Below, piece by piece: positions 26,461 through 35,769 of a stretch of DNA of 64,000 nt. The notes below the pieces were generated by a model. That model was not told the origin of the DNA. It worked only from the letters and a program-made list of their open reading frames with translations, and did not search any database. Position numbers and translations under genes: made by a program. This DNA is from Streptomyces sp. NRRL S-87 (GTDB lineage Bacteria > Actinomycetota > Actinomycetes > Streptomycetales > Streptomycetaceae). The DNA is taken from assembly GCF_000719335.1 (NCBI RefSeq), contig NZ_JOGB01000004.1, positions 124,001 to 188,000 on the forward strand, given 5' to 3'. Position 1 is the stretch's first letter. Every line of letters begins with the position of its first letter.

Positions 26461-28278
26461 TCACCGGCCCTGGTACCGGGCCGACGTCTGACGGGTCGTG
26501 CCGAGCTTGGAGTAGAGCTTGCGACCGGGGCATTCGGTCGCGAAGCCGTCCCGGTGCCCGGAGATGACGTTCATCTTGACGAGCTTGCCCTTCGCGAACT
26601 TGTTCCCGCCGCCCGACTTGAGGGTGGTGGTGGCCAGCGGGTTGGCGCCGAACAGGCCGAGCTTCCAGGCCGTCAGGCGGGCGACGGCCTTGACCGCGGC
26701 GTCCGGCGGGTTGGTGTCGGTGAACGTGCCGAGGACGGCGATGCCCATGCTGTTGGTGTTGAAGCCCATGGTGTGGGCGCCCATGACGGGCTTGGCGACG
26801 CCGCCGGCCCGTCCCTCGTAGACGGTGCCGCACTTGTCCACGGCGAAGTTGTAGCCGAAGTCCCGCCAGCCGCTGCTGAGGACGTGGTAGCGGTAGAGGC
26901 TGCGGAGCACCGCCGGTGCCTGGGCGCACGTGTAGTTGTTGCCCGAGGCGCTGTGGTGGACGAACGCGGCCTTGACGGTGCCCGTGTAGACGAAGCCCTT
27001 CTCGCGCAGCGACTCGTCGGCGCCCCAGCCCTTGCGGGTGACGATGCGCGGGCGCGGGCCGATGTACGGCTTGGCGGCCAGGCTGACCTTGCCGTCATGG
27101 GCGATCACGGCGTCGGCGGTGGAGTCGGCCTTGTCCAGGGCCTCGATCTCGTCGGCGCCGAGCGGGGCGAGGCCGGAGTTGGCGGCGGAGCTCTCGGCGA
27201 CGGCGGGGGCGAGCTGGAGCGTGCTCTTCTCGTCCTCGGGGGCCTCGTCCTCGGGGCTCTCCTCCTCAGGGCTCTCGTCCTTGGGGCTCTCGCCCCTGGG
27301 GCCCTTGTCGAGGGGCTGTGCGGCGCCGATCGGATGTCCCTCGTCGGTGCCGGCACTGCTGGTGCCGCCGGCACCGTGCCTGCCGCTGCCGTGATGCCTG
27401 CCGTCGCCGTGCGTGCCGTCGCCGTTCGGGCGGGCGTGCGTGCGGTCGCCGTTCGGATCGGCGTGCGTGCGGTCGGGGCCGGTGCGCGTGCCGTCGTGGC
27501 GACCGCCGTTCTTGCCGTCGGCGGCGCCGGCGGCGCCCGCGGACTCGGCGTGCGGCGGGGCGGCCGCGGTCCTGCCGGGGTCGACCAGTTCGATGCGCAT
27601 GCCCTCGGGCAGGCTCTGCACGGCCTGCGCGCCGCCGTCCGGCACCGCGGCCCGCGTACCGGCCGCCCCCGCGGCCTCCGGGCCGACCGGGCCGGCGCGG
27701 CCGTCCGGGGCCGCCTCCTCCGGCGGCGCCTCGCCCGGCTCGGCCTGTACCCGCACCTCGATGCCGTCCGACTCGCCCACCCACAGCGGGGCGGTGCTGC
27801 CCTTGACCCGGCCCGAGGTGTCCTCGGCCGTGCCGGGGTCGGCGGCGTGCTCGCGGTTGTGGGTCTCCAGGTCCTGCCAGTCCGTCCAGGCCGCGGTGGC
27901 GGCGCTGCGGGTACGGACCTGGACCCGTCCGTGCAGTTCGGTGGCCGCGTCGTCCCAGACGAGTCCGACGAGCGCGAAGGTCTTGACCTCGCGCGCAGCC
28001 AGGCCGCGGAGCTGCGCCCCCGGCAGCCGCGCCGCCATGCCGGGCACCCGGCCGGCCCGCGCGGACGCGGGGGTGAGGGGGACCAGGGGCAGGGACTGGG
28101 TCGACCCGGGGACGGCGGACTCGGCCACGACGCCCGGGGCCGCCGCCCGGTCCGCCGTACGGGCGGCTGTGCCGCCGGCGGTGACCGTCACCGCCAGGGC
28201 CTGGGAGGGAAGCGCGAGCGGCAGGGCCAGTGCGGCCGCCGTCGCGACACCGATCGAGGAAGCCAGGTATCCACGCAT
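26461..28278 (-). CDS. Secreted peptidoglycan-recognition-type amidase with long disordered region
   Basis: About 605 residues, exported (signal peptide 1-30 ending SQALA). The middle (about 150-390) contains Pro/Gly-, His- and Asp-rich low-complexity sequence, including acidic SPEEESPEDE-type repeats. The last 200 residues form a PGRP/amidase_2 domain: IVTRKGWGADE, FVHHSASGNNY with a zinc His, DFGYNFAVDKCGTVYEGR, GHRDGFATECPG carrying the second His and the Cys ligand. All three zinc ligands are present, so it should cleave the N-acetylmuramoyl-L-alanine bond of peptidoglycan. Start is uncertain: GTG at 28296 is only about 2 bases from its GGAG, ATG at 28278 about 18; I prefer 28278 because MRGYLASS gives a clean signal peptide. 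Confidence 0.88.
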   Translation of the reverse strand: MRGYLASSIGVATAAALALPLALPSQALAVTVTAGGTAARTADRAAAPGVVAESAVPGSTQSLPLVPLTPASARAGRVPGMAARLPGAQLRGLAAREVKTFALVGLVWDDAATELHGRVQVRTRSAATAAWTDWQDLETHNREHAADPGTAEDTSGRVKGSTAPLWVGESDGIEVRVQAEPGEAPPEEAAPDGRAGPVGPEAAGAAGTRAAVPDGGAQAVQSLPEGMRIELVDPGRTAAAPPHAESAGAAGAADGKNGGRHDGTRTGPDRTHADPNGDRTHARPNGDGTHGDGRHHGSGRHGAGGTSSAGTDEGHPIGAAQPLDKGPRGESPKDESPEEESPEDEAPEDEKSTLQLAPAVAESSAANSGLAPLGADEIEALDKADSTADAVIAHDGKVSLAAKPYIGPRPRIVTRKGWGADESLREKGFVYTGTVKAAFVHHSASGNNYTCAQAPAVLRSLYRYHVLSSGWRDFGYNFAVDKCGTVYEGRAGGVAKPVMGAHTMGFNTNSMGIAVLGTFTDTNPPDAAVKAVARLTAWKLGLFGANPLATTTLKSGGGNKFAKGKLVKMNVISGHRDGFATECPGRKLYSKLGTTRQTSARYQGR

Positions 28279-28427
28279 GCAGCCGATGCTGGGCACACTC
28301 CTGACGGTCCGCCAGCTGAGATCTGACGGGCCATCGGATGAACGGGCCCCGGCCCTCGCTCGTACGGACGCAGCCGGCTCGCCCGTACGAGCGAGCCGGC
28401 CCGCCCGGCCCGCGTACCCTTGCCCGC

Positions 28428-29177
28428 GTGAACGCCAACGACCGCACCCCTGCCGACCTGCTGCGATCCGCGCTCGCCGCCGATCCGGGCCGCCCCCTGG
28501 TCACCTTCTACGACGACGCCACGGGCGAGCGCGTGGAATTGTCCGTCGCCACCTTCGCCAATTGGGTGGCCAAGACCGCCAACCTCCTCCAGGGCGACCT
28601 GGGCGCCGGCCCCGGCGACCGGCTCGCGCTGCTGCTGCCCGCGCACTGGCAGACCGCGGTGTGGCTGCTGGCCTGCGCCTCGGTGGGCGTGGTGGCCGAG
28701 GTCGACGGCGACCCGGCCGACGCGGACCTGGTGGTGAGCGGCCCCGACACCCTGGAGGAGGCGCGCGCGTGCTCCGGCGAGCGGATCGCCCTCGCGCTGC
28801 GGCCGCTGGGCGGGCGGTTCCCGCAGCCGCCGGCGGGCTTCGCCGACTACGCGGTGGAGGTGCCCTCGCAGGGCGACCGGTTCGCACCGTTCGTACCGGT
28901 GGACGCCGGCGGGCCGGGGCTCGTCGTGGGCGGCACCGAGTTCTCGTACGAGGAGCTGGTCGGCCGGGCGCGCGAGGACGCGGCGAAGCTCGGGCTGCAC
29001 CCGGGCGCACGGGTGCTGTCCCGCCTGGGCTACGACGCGTGGGAGGGCCTGTCGGGCGGACTGCTCGCACCGCTGGTCGCGGGCGGCTCGGTGGTCCTGT
29101 GCCGGAACGCCGACCAGCTGTCCGAGGCGGGCCTGGCCCAGCGCATCGAGGCGGAGCGGGTCACGCACACGCTCTGA
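28428..29177 (+). CDS. TIGR03089-family protein (half of an AMP-binding domain)
   Basis: A 249-residue protein related to the N-terminal part of acyl-CoA synthetases/adenylate-forming enzymes (PLVTFYDDATGERVELS, NWVAKTANLLQ, PGDRLALLLPAHWQTAVWLLACASVG), but it ends before the ATP-binding P-loop and catalytic C-domain. It therefore cannot be a complete adenylating enzyme. The family is actinobacterial and typically sits next to LCP genes, as here. GTG at 28428 is chosen because upstream codons are Arg/Pro-rich leader. The 3' end, including the stop, belongs to a 19-base tandem repeat. Confidence 0.85.
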   Translation: MNANDRTPADLLRSALAADPGRPLVTFYDDATGERVELSVATFANWVAKTANLLQGDLGAGPGDRLALLLPAHWQTAVWLLACASVGVVAEVDGDPADADLVVSGPDTLEEARACSGERIALALRPLGGRFPQPPAGFADYAVEVPSQGDRFAPFVPVDAGGPGLVVGGTEFSYEELVGRAREDAAKLGLHPGARVLSRLGYDAWEGLSGGLLAPLVAGGSVVLCRNADQLSEAGLAQRIEAERVTHTL

Positions 29178-29185
29178 GGGCACGG

Positions 29186-29250
29186 GCACGCTCTGACGGC
29201 GCGGGCACGCTCTGACAGGACGGGCACGCTCTGACGGCACGGGCACGCAC
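29186..29250. repeat. 19-bp tandem repeats seeded by the 3' end of the TIGR03089 gene
   Basis: The word GCACGCTCTGAC recurs with a 19-base period just after the stop; the gene itself ends CACACGCTCTGA. At least three further copies are present, each carrying the CTCTGA of the original terminus. Confidence 0.9.
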
Positions 29251-29410
29251 CCCTCGACATGTCACCCACATGGCGGATTGCGGAGCCCCGCTCGAAGAGA
29301 CGTGGGCGTCACTCCGATGGATGATCGGCAGAAGGCCGCATACCGGGTCGCACCGTGCCGAAAGGCGCCCGCCTCCCGGATCCGGCGGCCGTGGCCGACC
29401 AACCGTGAGG

Positions 29411-30589
29411 ATGGGACGCGACGTGACCGAAGGCGCGGGCAAGCCGGGCAGGGCGATGCCGGCCGGGGACCGTCCCGGCCGGCCGCCGGCCCGTCGCCGC
29501 AGGCGCCGGCTCCTGCGCTGGATCGGCCTGGTCCTCGCGCTGCTGGTGCTGCTCGGCGCGGGCGCTGCCTGGTGGCTCTACCACCAGCTCGACTCCAACA
29601 TCAGGACGGACACCACCGCGGCCGCCGAGCTGGAGCGCTACGAGCGCGAACGCCCGGCCCTCACGGTGGGCGGGGCGCAGAACCTCCTGCTCATCGGCTC
29701 GGACACGCGCGCCGGCGCGGGAAACGCCCAGTACGGCCAGAACAGCGGCACCCAGCGCTCCGACACCACGATCCTGCTCCACATCTCCGCCGACCGGGAC
29801 AGTGCGACGGCGGTCTCGATCCCCCGTGACCTGCTGGCCGAGATCCCCTCCTGCGCCGTCCCCGGCGGCGGCCGCTCCGTGGCGCAGACCGGGCAGTTCA
29901 ACTCCGCCTTCGAGATCGGCGGCGCCGCCTGCACCATCCGCACCGTGGAGAAGCTGACCGGCATCCGCATCGACCACCACGTGGTCGTCGACTTCCGCGG
30001 CTTCAAGAAGATGGTGGACGCGATCGGCGGGGTGGAGATCTGCCTGCCGCGGCCCATCGACGACGCCGAGGCGAAGGTCCGCCTGCCGGCCGGGCGCCAG
30101 ACCCTGCACGGCGAGCAGGCGCTGGGCTTCGTACGGGCCCGCTACAGCCTCGGCAACGGCAGCGACACCGACCGCATGGGGCGCCAGCAGCAGTTCCTGG
30201 CCGCCCTGGTCAAGAAGGTGCAGAGCAACGGGGTGCTGCTCAACCCGGCCCGGCTCTATCCGCTGCTGGACGCCGCGACCCGGTCCGTCACCACCGACCC
30301 GGGCCTGGACACGCTGCGGGACCTGTACGAGCTGGTGCGCGGGATGCGGGACATACCGACCGAGCGGACCACGTTCCTGACCGTGCCGAGGCGCCCGTAC
30401 CCGCCGAACCCGAACCGGGACGTACTCCTCGAACCGGATGCCTCCGAACTGTTCCAGCGGCTGCGGGCGGACCGCCCGGTGGCGGTCGACGACGGGGCCG
30501 ATCGGAGGTCTTCGGCGACCGTGGCCGAAAACGCATCCCCTGCCCCCACCTTCTCCGGCACCACCGCCGACGCGGCGACCTGCCGCTGA
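29411..30589 (+). CDS. LCP-family phosphotransferase 1
   Basis: A 392-residue LytR-CpsA-Psr protein. These enzymes join undecaprenyl-phosphate-linked wall polymers to peptidoglycan on the outside of the membrane. A basic cytoplasmic stretch (Arg at 20-35) precedes one transmembrane helix (about 38-58). The LCP domain follows: LLLIGSDTRAG, RSDTTILLHISADRD, VSIPRDLLAEIP with the lipid/metal-binding Asp-Arg pair, DHHVVVDFRGFKKMVDAIGG, GEQALGFVRARYSLGNGSD-DR and QQQFLAAL. There is no LytR_C domain. Start: ATG at 29411 or GTG at 29423; upstream in-frame codons look like leader. It is the first of five LCP genes in 10 kb. Confidence 0.92.
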   Translation: MGRDVTEGAGKPGRAMPAGDRPGRPPARRRRRRLLRWIGLVLALLVLLGAGAAWWLYHQLDSNIRTDTTAAAELERYERERPALTVGGAQNLLLIGSDTRAGAGNAQYGQNSGTQRSDTTILLHISADRDSATAVSIPRDLLAEIPSCAVPGGGRSVAQTGQFNSAFEIGGAACTIRTVEKLTGIRIDHHVVVDFRGFKKMVDAIGGVEICLPRPIDDAEAKVRLPAGRQTLHGEQALGFVRARYSLGNGSDTDRMGRQQQFLAALVKKVQSNGVLLNPARLYPLLDAATRSVTTDPGLDTLRDLYELVRGMRDIPTERTTFLTVPRRPYPPNPNRDVLLEPDASELFQRLRADRPVAVDDGADRRSSATVAENASPAPTFSGTTADAATCR

Positions 30590-30938
30590 GCCCGGCGGGT
30601 GCGGACGCGCCGGTGACGGCCCGCACACCTGGCCGATCACGGGCGGCCATCCGCAGTGCCACGGTTGGCCCGCCGGGCGACCGGGCGGCGACCCGCGAGT
30701 AGACCCGCCGGTAAAGCAATCCAAAAAGCCAGGGGGCAGGGTGTGAAGGATGGGCGAATTGCCCGCTTATAAGGGGAGTGGAATTTGTCACCAGCATGGT
30801 TTGCAGCCGAACGGGCCGGATAGTGTGAGCGATCCGGTGCCCCGGCCACGCAAAGGACTGGCCGTGCACTGCCGGATCGAGGACCGAGCGCCTGGGGGGA
30901 GGCGCTTCAGGTGGCACCGACGGAGGATTCAAAAGACC
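30590..30938 (+). promoter_or_regulatory. Intergenic region between LCP 1 and LCP 2
   Basis: The 349-base gap contains an AT-rich island (about 30714-30800, including CTTATAAGG and GAATTTG) and a TAGTGT-like -10 element near 30822. This suggests LCP 2 has its own promoter with a leader of about 110 bases. GGAGG at 30922-30926 is the ribosome site of LCP 2. No gene was seen. Confidence 0.45.
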
Positions 30939-32681
30939 GTGGATGCGCAAGGCCGTGGGCGGGCGAACGACATCGACCCCGCAGACCAGTGGGTACTCAA
31001 CCCCCGCACTGGCAACTACGAACTGCGACTGGACAGCTCCGCAGGGCAGCCGCCGGTCTCCCGCTCCCGTAGAGCCGCGGGCCCCGCGGCCGCCGCGGCA
31101 CCGGCAGGGGCCGCCCCCGTCGGGACCCCGGCAGGCCCCCCCGTGCGCAAGTCCCCGGGCGTTCCCGGGCAGCGGCGCGGCGGCGCGACGCCCCCGCCCG
31201 GCGGCCGGCGCACCGGCCGCAAGCGCGGTGGCGGCGGTGGTGGCGGCCGCAAGAAGAAGGTGCTGCTGATCACCGGGGGCTCGATGGCCTTCGTGCTGGT
31301 CGCCGCGACCGTGGGCGGCTACCTCTACTACCAGCACCTGAACAACAACATCAGCACCGTCGACGTGGACGGCGCCGGCTCCGGGGGCTTCAAGCCCGGC
31401 GAGCCGATCAACATCCTCGTCATCGGCACCGACAAGCGCACCGGTGCGGGCAACCAGGGCTACGGCGACAAGGAGAGCGTCGGCCACGCGGACACGACGC
31501 TGCTCTTCCACGTGGCCCGGGACCGCTCGAACGCGACCGTGCTGTCCATTCCGCGCGACCTCATCTCCGACATCCCGGACTGCCCCACCAAGCAGCCCGA
31601 CGGGTCGACCAGGACGATCCCGGGCCAGCACGGCGTGCGCTTCAACACCAGCCTCGGGCAGGACGGCCGGGACCCCGGCTGCACCATGCGCACGGTCAAG
31701 GAGCTCACCGGCATCTCGGTGGACCACTTCATGATGGCCGACTTCAACGCCGTCAAGACGCTCAGTTCCGCCGTCGGCGGCGTGCCGGTCTGCGTGGCCA
31801 AGGACGTCGACGACAAGAAGTCCAAGCTCCACCTCACCAAGGGCAACCACCGCATCGAGGGCGAGCAGGCCCTGGCCTTCGTCCGCACCCGGCACGCCTT
31901 CGGCAACGAGAGCGACCTGGACCGCATCAAGACCCAGCAGCAGTTCCTGGGTTCGATGATCCGCGAGATGAAGTCCTCGGACACGCTCACCAGTCCGACC
32001 AAGCTCTTCTCGCTCGCCGAGGCGGCCACCAAGGCCCTCACCGTCGACACCGGGATCGGGGGCATCCCCCAACTGACGCGGCTCGCCAAGGAGCTGAAGG
32101 ACGTCAACCCCAAGAACATCACCTTCACCACCCTCCCCGTCGACGACAACCCGGCGGAGCGGATCAAGGCGACGGTGGTGGTCAGGAAGTCCCAGGCCGA
32201 GCCCCTGCTCGCGATGATCCGCGAGGACACGTCCCTCACCGAGGTCAAGAAGCAGAAGCAGGCCGCCGCGAACGCGCAGGCCGCCCTCCTCGAAGGCACC
32301 CGCGCGCCCGCCTCCGCCGTCCGCGTGGACGTCTACAACGGCGGCGGCCCCCGGGGCTCCGCCCAGACCACGCTCGAATGGCTCCAGAACAACCAGGGCG
32401 TCCCGCTCTCCACCAACAACGGCAACGCGCCCCAGAAGCTGGACAGGACGACCCTGGAGTACGCCCCCAACCAGGCCGACCAGGCCCGCGCCCTCGCGGA
32501 CATGATGGGCCTGCCCGCCACCGCGCTGAAGCAGACCACCGCCGACGCGCCCGACCGCACCCCGATGACGCTCACCCTGGGAGCCGACTTCAAGGGTGCG
32601 GGCATCCCCCTCACGGCACCGAAGACGGCGCCCGAGGGCATCCAGCGGGTGGAGGCCGACAAGGCCACCTGCGCCAAGTAG
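30939..32681 (+). CDS. LCP-family phosphotransferase 2 with LytR_C domain
   Basis: A 580-residue LCP protein. A long cytoplasmic N-terminus (about 110 residues) begins VDAQGRGRANDIDPADQWVL and becomes Arg/Gly/Pro-rich, then comes a transmembrane helix (about 112-132). The LCP core has INILVIGTDKRTG, HADTTLLFHVARDRS, LSIPRDLISDIPDC, SVDHFMMADFNAVKTLSSAVGG and EGEQALAFVRTRHAFGNESDLDR. A LytR_C domain follows near 470-560 (VRVDVYNGGGPRGSAQTT). GTG at 30939 gives the sequence usual for Streptomyces members. It probably attaches a glycopolymer to peptidoglycan; which one is not visible. Confidence 0.93.
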   Translation: MDAQGRGRANDIDPADQWVLNPRTGNYELRLDSSAGQPPVSRSRRAAGPAAAAAPAGAAPVGTPAGPPVRKSPGVPGQRRGGATPPPGGRRTGRKRGGGGGGGRKKKVLLITGGSMAFVLVAATVGGYLYYQHLNNNISTVDVDGAGSGGFKPGEPINILVIGTDKRTGAGNQGYGDKESVGHADTTLLFHVARDRSNATVLSIPRDLISDIPDCPTKQPDGSTRTIPGQHGVRFNTSLGQDGRDPGCTMRTVKELTGISVDHFMMADFNAVKTLSSAVGGVPVCVAKDVDDKKSKLHLTKGNHRIEGEQALAFVRTRHAFGNESDLDRIKTQQQFLGSMIREMKSSDTLTSPTKLFSLAEAATKALTVDTGIGGIPQLTRLAKELKDVNPKNITFTTLPVDDNPAERIKATVVVRKSQAEPLLAMIREDTSLTEVKKQKQAAANAQAALLEGTRAPASAVRVDVYNGGGPRGSAQTTLEWLQNNQGVPLSTNNGNAPQKLDRTTLEYAPNQADQARALADMMGLPATALKQTTADAPDRTPMTLTLGADFKGAGIPLTAPKTAPEGIQRVEADKATCAK

Positions 32682-32900
32682 GCAGCCGTACGTCCCCAAA
32701 GCCGCAAAGCCACCCAAGATGATCGGGCCGGCCCCACGCACGGCAGCACAACCCGTTTTCGTGCGGGGCGTCGCACAACCGACGCCCCGCACGGAACGTC
32801 GTACTAACCGATCGGATCGCCACGACCGATCGGCAAGCGATCGCCCGGCCACGCGCCGGGCGCGACACCTGAGATGTCAGGACCGACTGGGGGGCTACGG

Positions 32901-34541
32901 GTGAGTCACAGCAGCGTGCGAGGGGAGGGGGCGCCCGCCCACGCGCCCGGTGGCATACCGGGCGCCGCGTCCGGCACTCCCGGCACGGTCCCCGGCCCCC
33001 GCGGCCCCCGCCGACTCCGCGGCCCGGTACGCCCGGCCGGCCGGCGCGGCCGCCGGGTCCTGCGCGGCATCGCCATCGCCCTCTCGGTGATCGTGCTCGC
33101 CACCGCCGGCGCCGGCTACCTGTACTACCGGCACCTCAACGGCAACATCCGGACCGACGCGCTCAACCTCGGCGACCGCAAGCTGGGCGGCTCCAGGCCC
33201 AACGCCTTCGGCCAGACGCCCCTGAACATCCTGCTCATCGGCTCCGACGCCCGCGACGACGTCAAGAACCAGGAACTGGGCGGCGCCAGGGACACGTTCG
33301 GCGGCACCCCGCTCGCCGACGTCCAGATGCTGCTCCACGTGTCCGCGGACCGCAGCAACATGTCGGTCGTCAGCATGCCGCGCGACACCCTGCTCAAGCT
33401 GCCCAAGTGCACCGGCACCGACGGCAAGACGTACGAGGCCACCCAGGGCCGGCGCCCCGTCAACGAGTCGCTGGGCCGCGGCGGCCCCGGCTGCACGGTC
33501 GCCACCTGGCAGGAGCTGACCGGCATCCCGATCGACCACTTCATGATGATCGACTTCAAGGGTGTCGTGGCGATGGCCGACGCCATCGGCGGCGTGCCCG
33601 TCTGCGTGAAGCAGAACGTCCACTCCCGCAACCGCGAGGGCAAGGGCTCCGGCCTCAAGCTGGCCAAGGGCACCCACCCCATCAAGGGCGTCCAGGCCCT
33701 CCAGTGGCTGCGCACCCGCTACGGCTTCGAGGACGGCAGCGACATCGGCCGGGCCCACGCGCAGCACATGTACATGAACTCGATGGCCCGCCAGTTCCGC
33801 CAGAACGCCAAGCTCAGCAACCCGCTCAAGCTGCACAGCCTGGCCGAGGCCGCGACCAGGGCCATGGTGGTCGACCCCGGCCTGGACCGGATCGACCTGC
33901 TCTACGACCTGAGCGTCGAGCTCAAGAAGGTCCCCACCGGCCGCATCACCATGACGACCATGCCGTGGGTCGGCAGCACGAGCTGGAGCGGGAAGGTCGA
34001 GCCCGACGCGGCCGACGCCCAGAAGCTCTTCACGATGGTCCGCGACGACATCCCGCTGGACGGCAAGCCGCCGGCCAAGGCGACCGCGGCCGCCACGACC
34101 CCGCCGCCGGCCGACCCTGCGGCCCCCGCCGCCGAGATCCCCGTCATGGTCCGCAACGCCACCAGCGGCAAGGACCACGGCGAGGCCCGCGTCCGGGGCC
34201 GGGCGTCCGACGTCGTCACGCTCCTCACGGGCAAGGGCTTCACGAAGGCCAAGGCCGACACCGAGGGCGCGGCCGAGGACACCACCGTGATCCGCTACGC
34301 CACCGCCGACCAGGCCGGCGACGCACAGGCCGTGGCCACCGCCCTCGGGCTGCCCGCGAGCGCCGTGCAGCGCTCCACGGACGTCTCCGGCGTCACCCTC
34401 TTCGTCGGCAAGGACTGGCGCGAGGGCGACAAGCCCGCACCGCCCGCCCCCGCCCCGTCCAAGGCCCCCGACACGGCCCGCCCGCTCAACGGCGACGACG
34501 ACGGCGCCTGCATGGACATCCAGCCCGGCTTCACCTGGTGA
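32901..34541 (+). CDS. LCP-family phosphotransferase 3 with LytR_C domain
   Basis: A 546-residue LCP protein: basic Gly/Pro/Arg-rich cytoplasmic part (to about residue 50), one transmembrane helix (about 54-76), LCP domain (LNILLIGSDARDD, LADVQMLLHVSADRS, VSMPRDTLLKLPKC, IDHFMMIDFKGVVAMADAIGG, KGVQALQWLRTRYGFEDGSDIGRAH) and a LytR_C domain near 405-495. The sequence GVQALQWLRTR replaces the usual GEQALAFVRTR. GTG at 32901 has a GGGGGG ribosome site; ATG at 32874 is an alternative nine codons upstream. It follows LCP 2 by about 220 bases and ends at a repeat and strong terminator. Confidence 0.92.
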   Translation: MSHSSVRGEGAPAHAPGGIPGAASGTPGTVPGPRGPRRLRGPVRPAGRRGRRVLRGIAIALSVIVLATAGAGYLYYRHLNGNIRTDALNLGDRKLGGSRPNAFGQTPLNILLIGSDARDDVKNQELGGARDTFGGTPLADVQMLLHVSADRSNMSVVSMPRDTLLKLPKCTGTDGKTYEATQGRRPVNESLGRGGPGCTVATWQELTGIPIDHFMMIDFKGVVAMADAIGGVPVCVKQNVHSRNREGKGSGLKLAKGTHPIKGVQALQWLRTRYGFEDGSDIGRAHAQHMYMNSMARQFRQNAKLSNPLKLHSLAEAATRAMVVDPGLDRIDLLYDLSVELKKVPTGRITMTTMPWVGSTSWSGKVEPDAADAQKLFTMVRDDIPLDGKPPAKATAAATTPPPADPAAPAAEIPVMVRNATSGKDHGEARVRGRASDVVTLLTGKGFTKAKADTEGAAEDTTVIRYATADQAGDAQAVATALGLPASAVQRSTDVSGVTLFVGKDWREGDKPAPPAPAPSKAPDTARPLNGDDDGACMDIQPGFTW

Positions 34542-34573
34542 CCCCGACCCGAGGGGCCCGACCGGTCTGACCC

Positions 34574-34660
34574 GTCTGGCCGGACGGGCTGGTGGCCGGA
34601 CGGGCCGGTCTGGCCGGACGGGCTGGTGGCGGGACGGGCTTGTCTGGCCGGAGGGGTCCG
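34574..34660. repeat. 34-bp tandem repeats after LCP 3
   Basis: GTCTGGCCGGACGGGCTGG starts at 34574 and 34608, with a diverged third copy at 34642, a 34-base period. Non-coding, between the LCP 3 stop and the terminator. Confidence 0.88.
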
Positions 34661-34678
34661 CCAGGCCTGACGGACCCC

Positions 34679-34737
34679 GCGTACGCCGAAGGGGGCGGAC
34701 CGGCCGCGAAGCCGGATCCGCCCCCTTCGGCGTACGC
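34679..34737. terminator. Bidirectional terminator, 21-bp perfect stem with inner stem
   Basis: Bases 34679-34699 are exactly complementary to 34717-34737, and within the loop CCGGC (34700-34704) pairs with GCCGG (34711-34715). It lies between convergent LCP 3 and the glycosyltransferase gene and can serve both. Confidence 0.92.
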
Positions 34738-34740
34738 AGG

Positions 34741-35769
34741 TCAGCGGGCCGGCGCCCCGTCCGCCGGGACGCTCGGGCGGCGGCTCGCGATGACCTTCCG
34801 CGCCAGCGCGCGCGGGCTCGTCAGGAAGCCGTACCCCCACGACATGTGCATGGTCGCCAGCGCCACCGGGATCTGCGCCCGCGCCTTCAGCGACAGGCCC
34901 CTGCCGGCCGGCACCGAGCCCGCCACGATCGCCGCCAGGTAGCCGCCCGGGACGACGAAGCCCCACGGCGTCAGCGCCGCGCCCACGACCAGACCGGCCG
35001 CGATCGCGCACACCGCGGCCGGCGGGGCCAGGTAACGCAGGTTGATCGAGCCCGCGTGGTAGCGGGCCACGACGTGCCGCCAGCGCCCGTAGTCCTTGTA
35101 CTGCTTGGCCAGGGCCCGCACCGACGGCCGCGGCCGGTACTGCACCTTCAGCTCCGGCGAGAACCAGATCAGCCCGCCCGCCTCGCGGATGCGGAAGTTC
35201 AGCTCCCAGTCCTGCGCGCGGATGAACTCCACGTTGTAGCCGCCCTGCCGCTCCAGCGCCTCGCGCCGGAACACGCCCAGGTAGACCGTCTCGGCCGGGC
35301 CCGCCTCGCCGCCGGTGTGGAAGGCGGCGTTGCCCACGCCGATCTTCGAGGTCATCGCCGCGGCGACGGCCTCCTCCCAGGCGTTCTCGCCCTCGGCGTG
35401 CATGATGCCGCCCACGTTCTGCGCGCCGGTCTCCTCCAGCAGGCGCACCGCGGTGGCGATGTAGTTCGGCGACAGCATCCCGTGCCCGTCGACGCGCACC
35501 ACGATCGGGTGCCGCGAGGCCGCGATCGCCGCGTTGAGCGCGGCCGGGGTACGGCCGGTGGGGTTCGGGACGGTGTGGACGCGCGGGTCCTCCCGGACGA
35601 GCTCGGCGGCGATCTCGTCGGTGCGGTCCGTGGACGGGCCGAGCGCGATCACCACCTCCATCTCGCCTGCGTAGTCCTGCCCGAGGATGTGCCGGACGGA
35701 GTCGCGCAGATGGCGCTCCTCGTTGAGCACGGGCATGATCACCGAGACTGCGGGCTGCTGGGTGGGCAT
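34741..35769 (-). CDS. Family 2 glycosyltransferase, membrane-bound
   Basis: A 342-residue GT-A glycosyltransferase: VSVIMPVLNEERHLRDS start, a VRVDGHGML motif (the DxD-like metal site), and RAQDWELNFRIREAGG as the acceptor/base motif. Two transmembrane helices occur near 250-285, and the C-terminus is basic. The layout resembles ExoA/succinoglycan-type transferases that add sugars to a lipid-linked oligosaccharide at the inner membrane face. Its position between LCP genes suggests it builds the polymer that LCP enzymes attach. Sugar donor unknown. Confidence 0.9.
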   Translation of the reverse strand: MPTQQPAVSVIMPVLNEERHLRDSVRHILGQDYAGEMEVVIALGPSTDRTDEIAAELVREDPRVHTVPNPTGRTPAALNAAIAASRHPIVVRVDGHGMLSPNYIATAVRLLEETGAQNVGGIMHAEGENAWEEAVAAAMTSKIGVGNAAFHTGGEAGPAETVYLGVFRREALERQGGYNVEFIRAQDWELNFRIREAGGLIWFSPELKVQYRPRPSVRALAKQYKDYGRWRHVVARYHAGSINLRYLAPPAAVCAIAAGLVVGAALTPWGFVVPGGYLAAIVAGSVPAGRGLSLKARAQIPVALATMHMSWGYGFLTSPRALARKVIASRRPSVPADGAPAR

